Below, piece after piece: positions 63,175 through 64,000 of a DNA stretch of 64,000 nt. Source of the DNA: Bradyrhizobium sp. CB82 (lineage in GTDB: Bacteria; Pseudomonadota; Alphaproteobacteria; Rhizobiales; Xanthobacteraceae). The stretch spans positions 5,771,001 through 5,835,000 of the forward strand of contig NZ_CP121650.1 in NCBI RefSeq assembly GCF_029714405.1, in the 5' to 3' direction. Made by a program: the position numbers and the translations under genes. The notes under the pieces were generated by a model. It worked only from the letters and a program-made list of their open reading frames with translations, was not told the origin of the DNA and did no database searches. Position 1 is the stretch's first letter. Each line of letters opens with the position of its first letter.

Positions 63175-64000
63175 CTACAGCAGCTTGCGCTGCGCGAGGT
63201 TCTTCATCAGCGCGCCGATGCCGAAGCTCCAGGGCTCGCACTCGTCGCTTGTGCGCATGCGGTTGGTGAGCTTGCCGAGCTCGGGGGCTGCGATCGTGAC
63301 GATGTCGTCGCGCTTGTGGGTGAACCCCTGCCCCGGCGAATCGCGATCCTCGACCGGCGCGAACATCGTGCCGAGGAACAGCACGAAGCCGTCAGGATAT
63401 TGATGGACGGTGCCGATCGTCTGCGCGACGAGATCGGTGGGGTCGCGGCTGATCTTGCTGATCGAGGAATGGCCGTTGAGCACAAATCCGTCCTGCCCCT
63501 TCACGTTGAGGCTGATGTCCAGCTTGCGCGCGTCATCGAGGGAGAAAGTGTCGTCGAACAGCCGCAGCAGCGGGCCGATGGCACAAGAGGCGTTGTTGTC
63601 CTTGGCCTTCGACAACAGCAACGCCGAGCGCCCCTCGAAGTCGCGCAGGTTCACGTCATTGCCGAGCGCACCACCGACGATCTTGCCGCGACTCGAGACG
63701 AACAGCACCAGCTCCGGCTCCGGATTGTTCCAGGTCGATTTCGGGTGCAGCCCGGCATCCATCCCGGCGCCGACCGACGACAGTACGGGCGCCTTGGTGA
63801 ACACCTCCGCATCGGGCCCGATGCCGACCTCCAGATACTGGCTCCAGGCGTTCTGCTCGATCAGGATCTGCTTCAGCCGCATCGCCTGCTCCGAGCCCGG
63901 CTTGAGCTTCGACAGATCGTCACCGATGAGCCGCGTCACCTCCTTGCGGATGGCTTCGGCCGAGGCCGGATTGCCCTTCGCCCGCTCCTCGATCACGCGC
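63175..64000 (-). CDS. GguC/AraD1-like fumarylacetoacetate hydrolase superfamily protein, C-terminal part
   Basis: The gene enters from beyond the right edge; 274 codons are visible, ending RKLL before TAG 63177-63175. FAH-superfamily features are the metal-binding acidic motif in WNNPEPELVLFVSSRGKIVG, GNDVNLRDFEGRSALLLSKA and AKDNNASCAIGPLLRLF, with TKAPVLSSVGAGMDAGLHPK before them. Its start is outside; the ATG at 63996 is probably internal because the family is about 330-390 residues long. Homologues (GguC of Agrobacterium, AraD1) accompany chvE-gguAB or arabinose operons and are thought to act on a 2-keto-3-deoxy sugar acid. Confidence 0.8.
   Translation of the reverse strand, partial: RVIEERAKGNPASAEAIRKEVTRLIGDDLSKLKPGSEQAMRLKQILIEQNAWSQYLEVGIGPDAEVFTKAPVLSSVGAGMDAGLHPKSTWNNPEPELVLFVSSRGKIVGGALGNDVNLRDFEGRSALLLSKAKDNNASCAIGPLLRLFDDTFSLDDARKLDISLNVKGQDGFVLNGHSSISKISRDPTDLVAQTIGTVHQYPDGFVLFLGTMFAPVEDRDSPGQGFTHKRDDIVTIAAPELGKLTNRMRTSDECEPWSFGIGALMKNLAQRKLL

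Overview
This window looks like chromosomal DNA of a GC-rich alphaproteobacterium of the Bradyrhizobium/Rhodopseudomonas type. The basis is a Pseudomonas denitrificans-style aerobic cobalamin cluster (CobG, CobF, CobE, CobN, BluB), a ChvE-GguA-GguB sugar porter, SmoE-type polyol transport, and GC-rich intergenic hairpins. The assignment rests on gene content and recalled protein families, not on a database search.

Region 1 (1-23.7 kb) is a nearly complete aerobic vitamin B12 cluster. Three cobalamin riboswitches, all read leftward, precede (i) a TonB-dependent receptor cut by the window edge, (ii) cbiM-cobF-cobT, and (iii) DUF1636-cobW-cobN-cobG-cobH-cobI-cobJ. A tightly overlapping run cobL-cobE-cobM-cobB-cobA follows. 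cobK lies on the opposite strand, wedged between cobJ and cobL. To the right are cobO-cobQ (+), cobD-cbiB (-) and cobU-cobS-bluB (+), covering adenosylation, amidation, the aminopropanol arm, nucleotide-loop assembly and the lower ligand. The cobaltochelatase subunits CobS/CobT and the cobalt reductase are not in the window.

Region 2 (23.8-31.8 kb) holds a ribose-type sugar ABC transporter of unknown substrate, then mixed single genes: a sorbosone-dehydrogenase-like beta-propeller, an aspartate dehydrogenase and a PNPOx-like flavoprotein. Two gene remnants lie among them: an internal piece of a histidine kinase, and a GST N-terminus joined to the tail of an unrelated protein.

Region 3 (31.8-38.8 kb) is a leftward amidase plus a dipeptide/oligopeptide ABC transporter. 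The dppB-like permease carries a one-base insertion near its 3' end. Region 4 (38.9-48.4 kb) is a polyol operon: HAD phosphatase, SorC-type regulator, SmoE-F-G-K-type transporter, short-chain dehydrogenase, pentulose (FGGY) kinase and PfkB kinase. A matching palindromic operator lies in front of both the regulator unit and the transporter unit.

A scar at 48.4-49.5 kb contains a NorD/CbbO C-terminal remnant abutting a transposase C-terminal remnant. A Crp/Fnr-type regulator follows.

Region 5 (50.5-64 kb) is a leftward oxidative L-arabinose/aldose module: YtfQ-YtfR-YtfT-YjfF transporter, GntR/FadR regulator, L-arabinose 1-dehydrogenase, aldose 1-epimerase, arabinolactonase, then ChvE-GguA-GguB. 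A GguC/AraD1-like FAH-superfamily gene enters from the right edge. The sugar would be imported by two ABC systems, epimerised, oxidised to the lactone and hydrolysed to the aldonate. The aldonate dehydratase is not in view.

I saw no tRNA, rRNA, CRISPR array, prophage or intact insertion sequence. I found no clearly novel system. The best leads are the riboswitch-controlled DUF1636 gene, the solitary CbiM, the nested cobK and the paired SorC operators.
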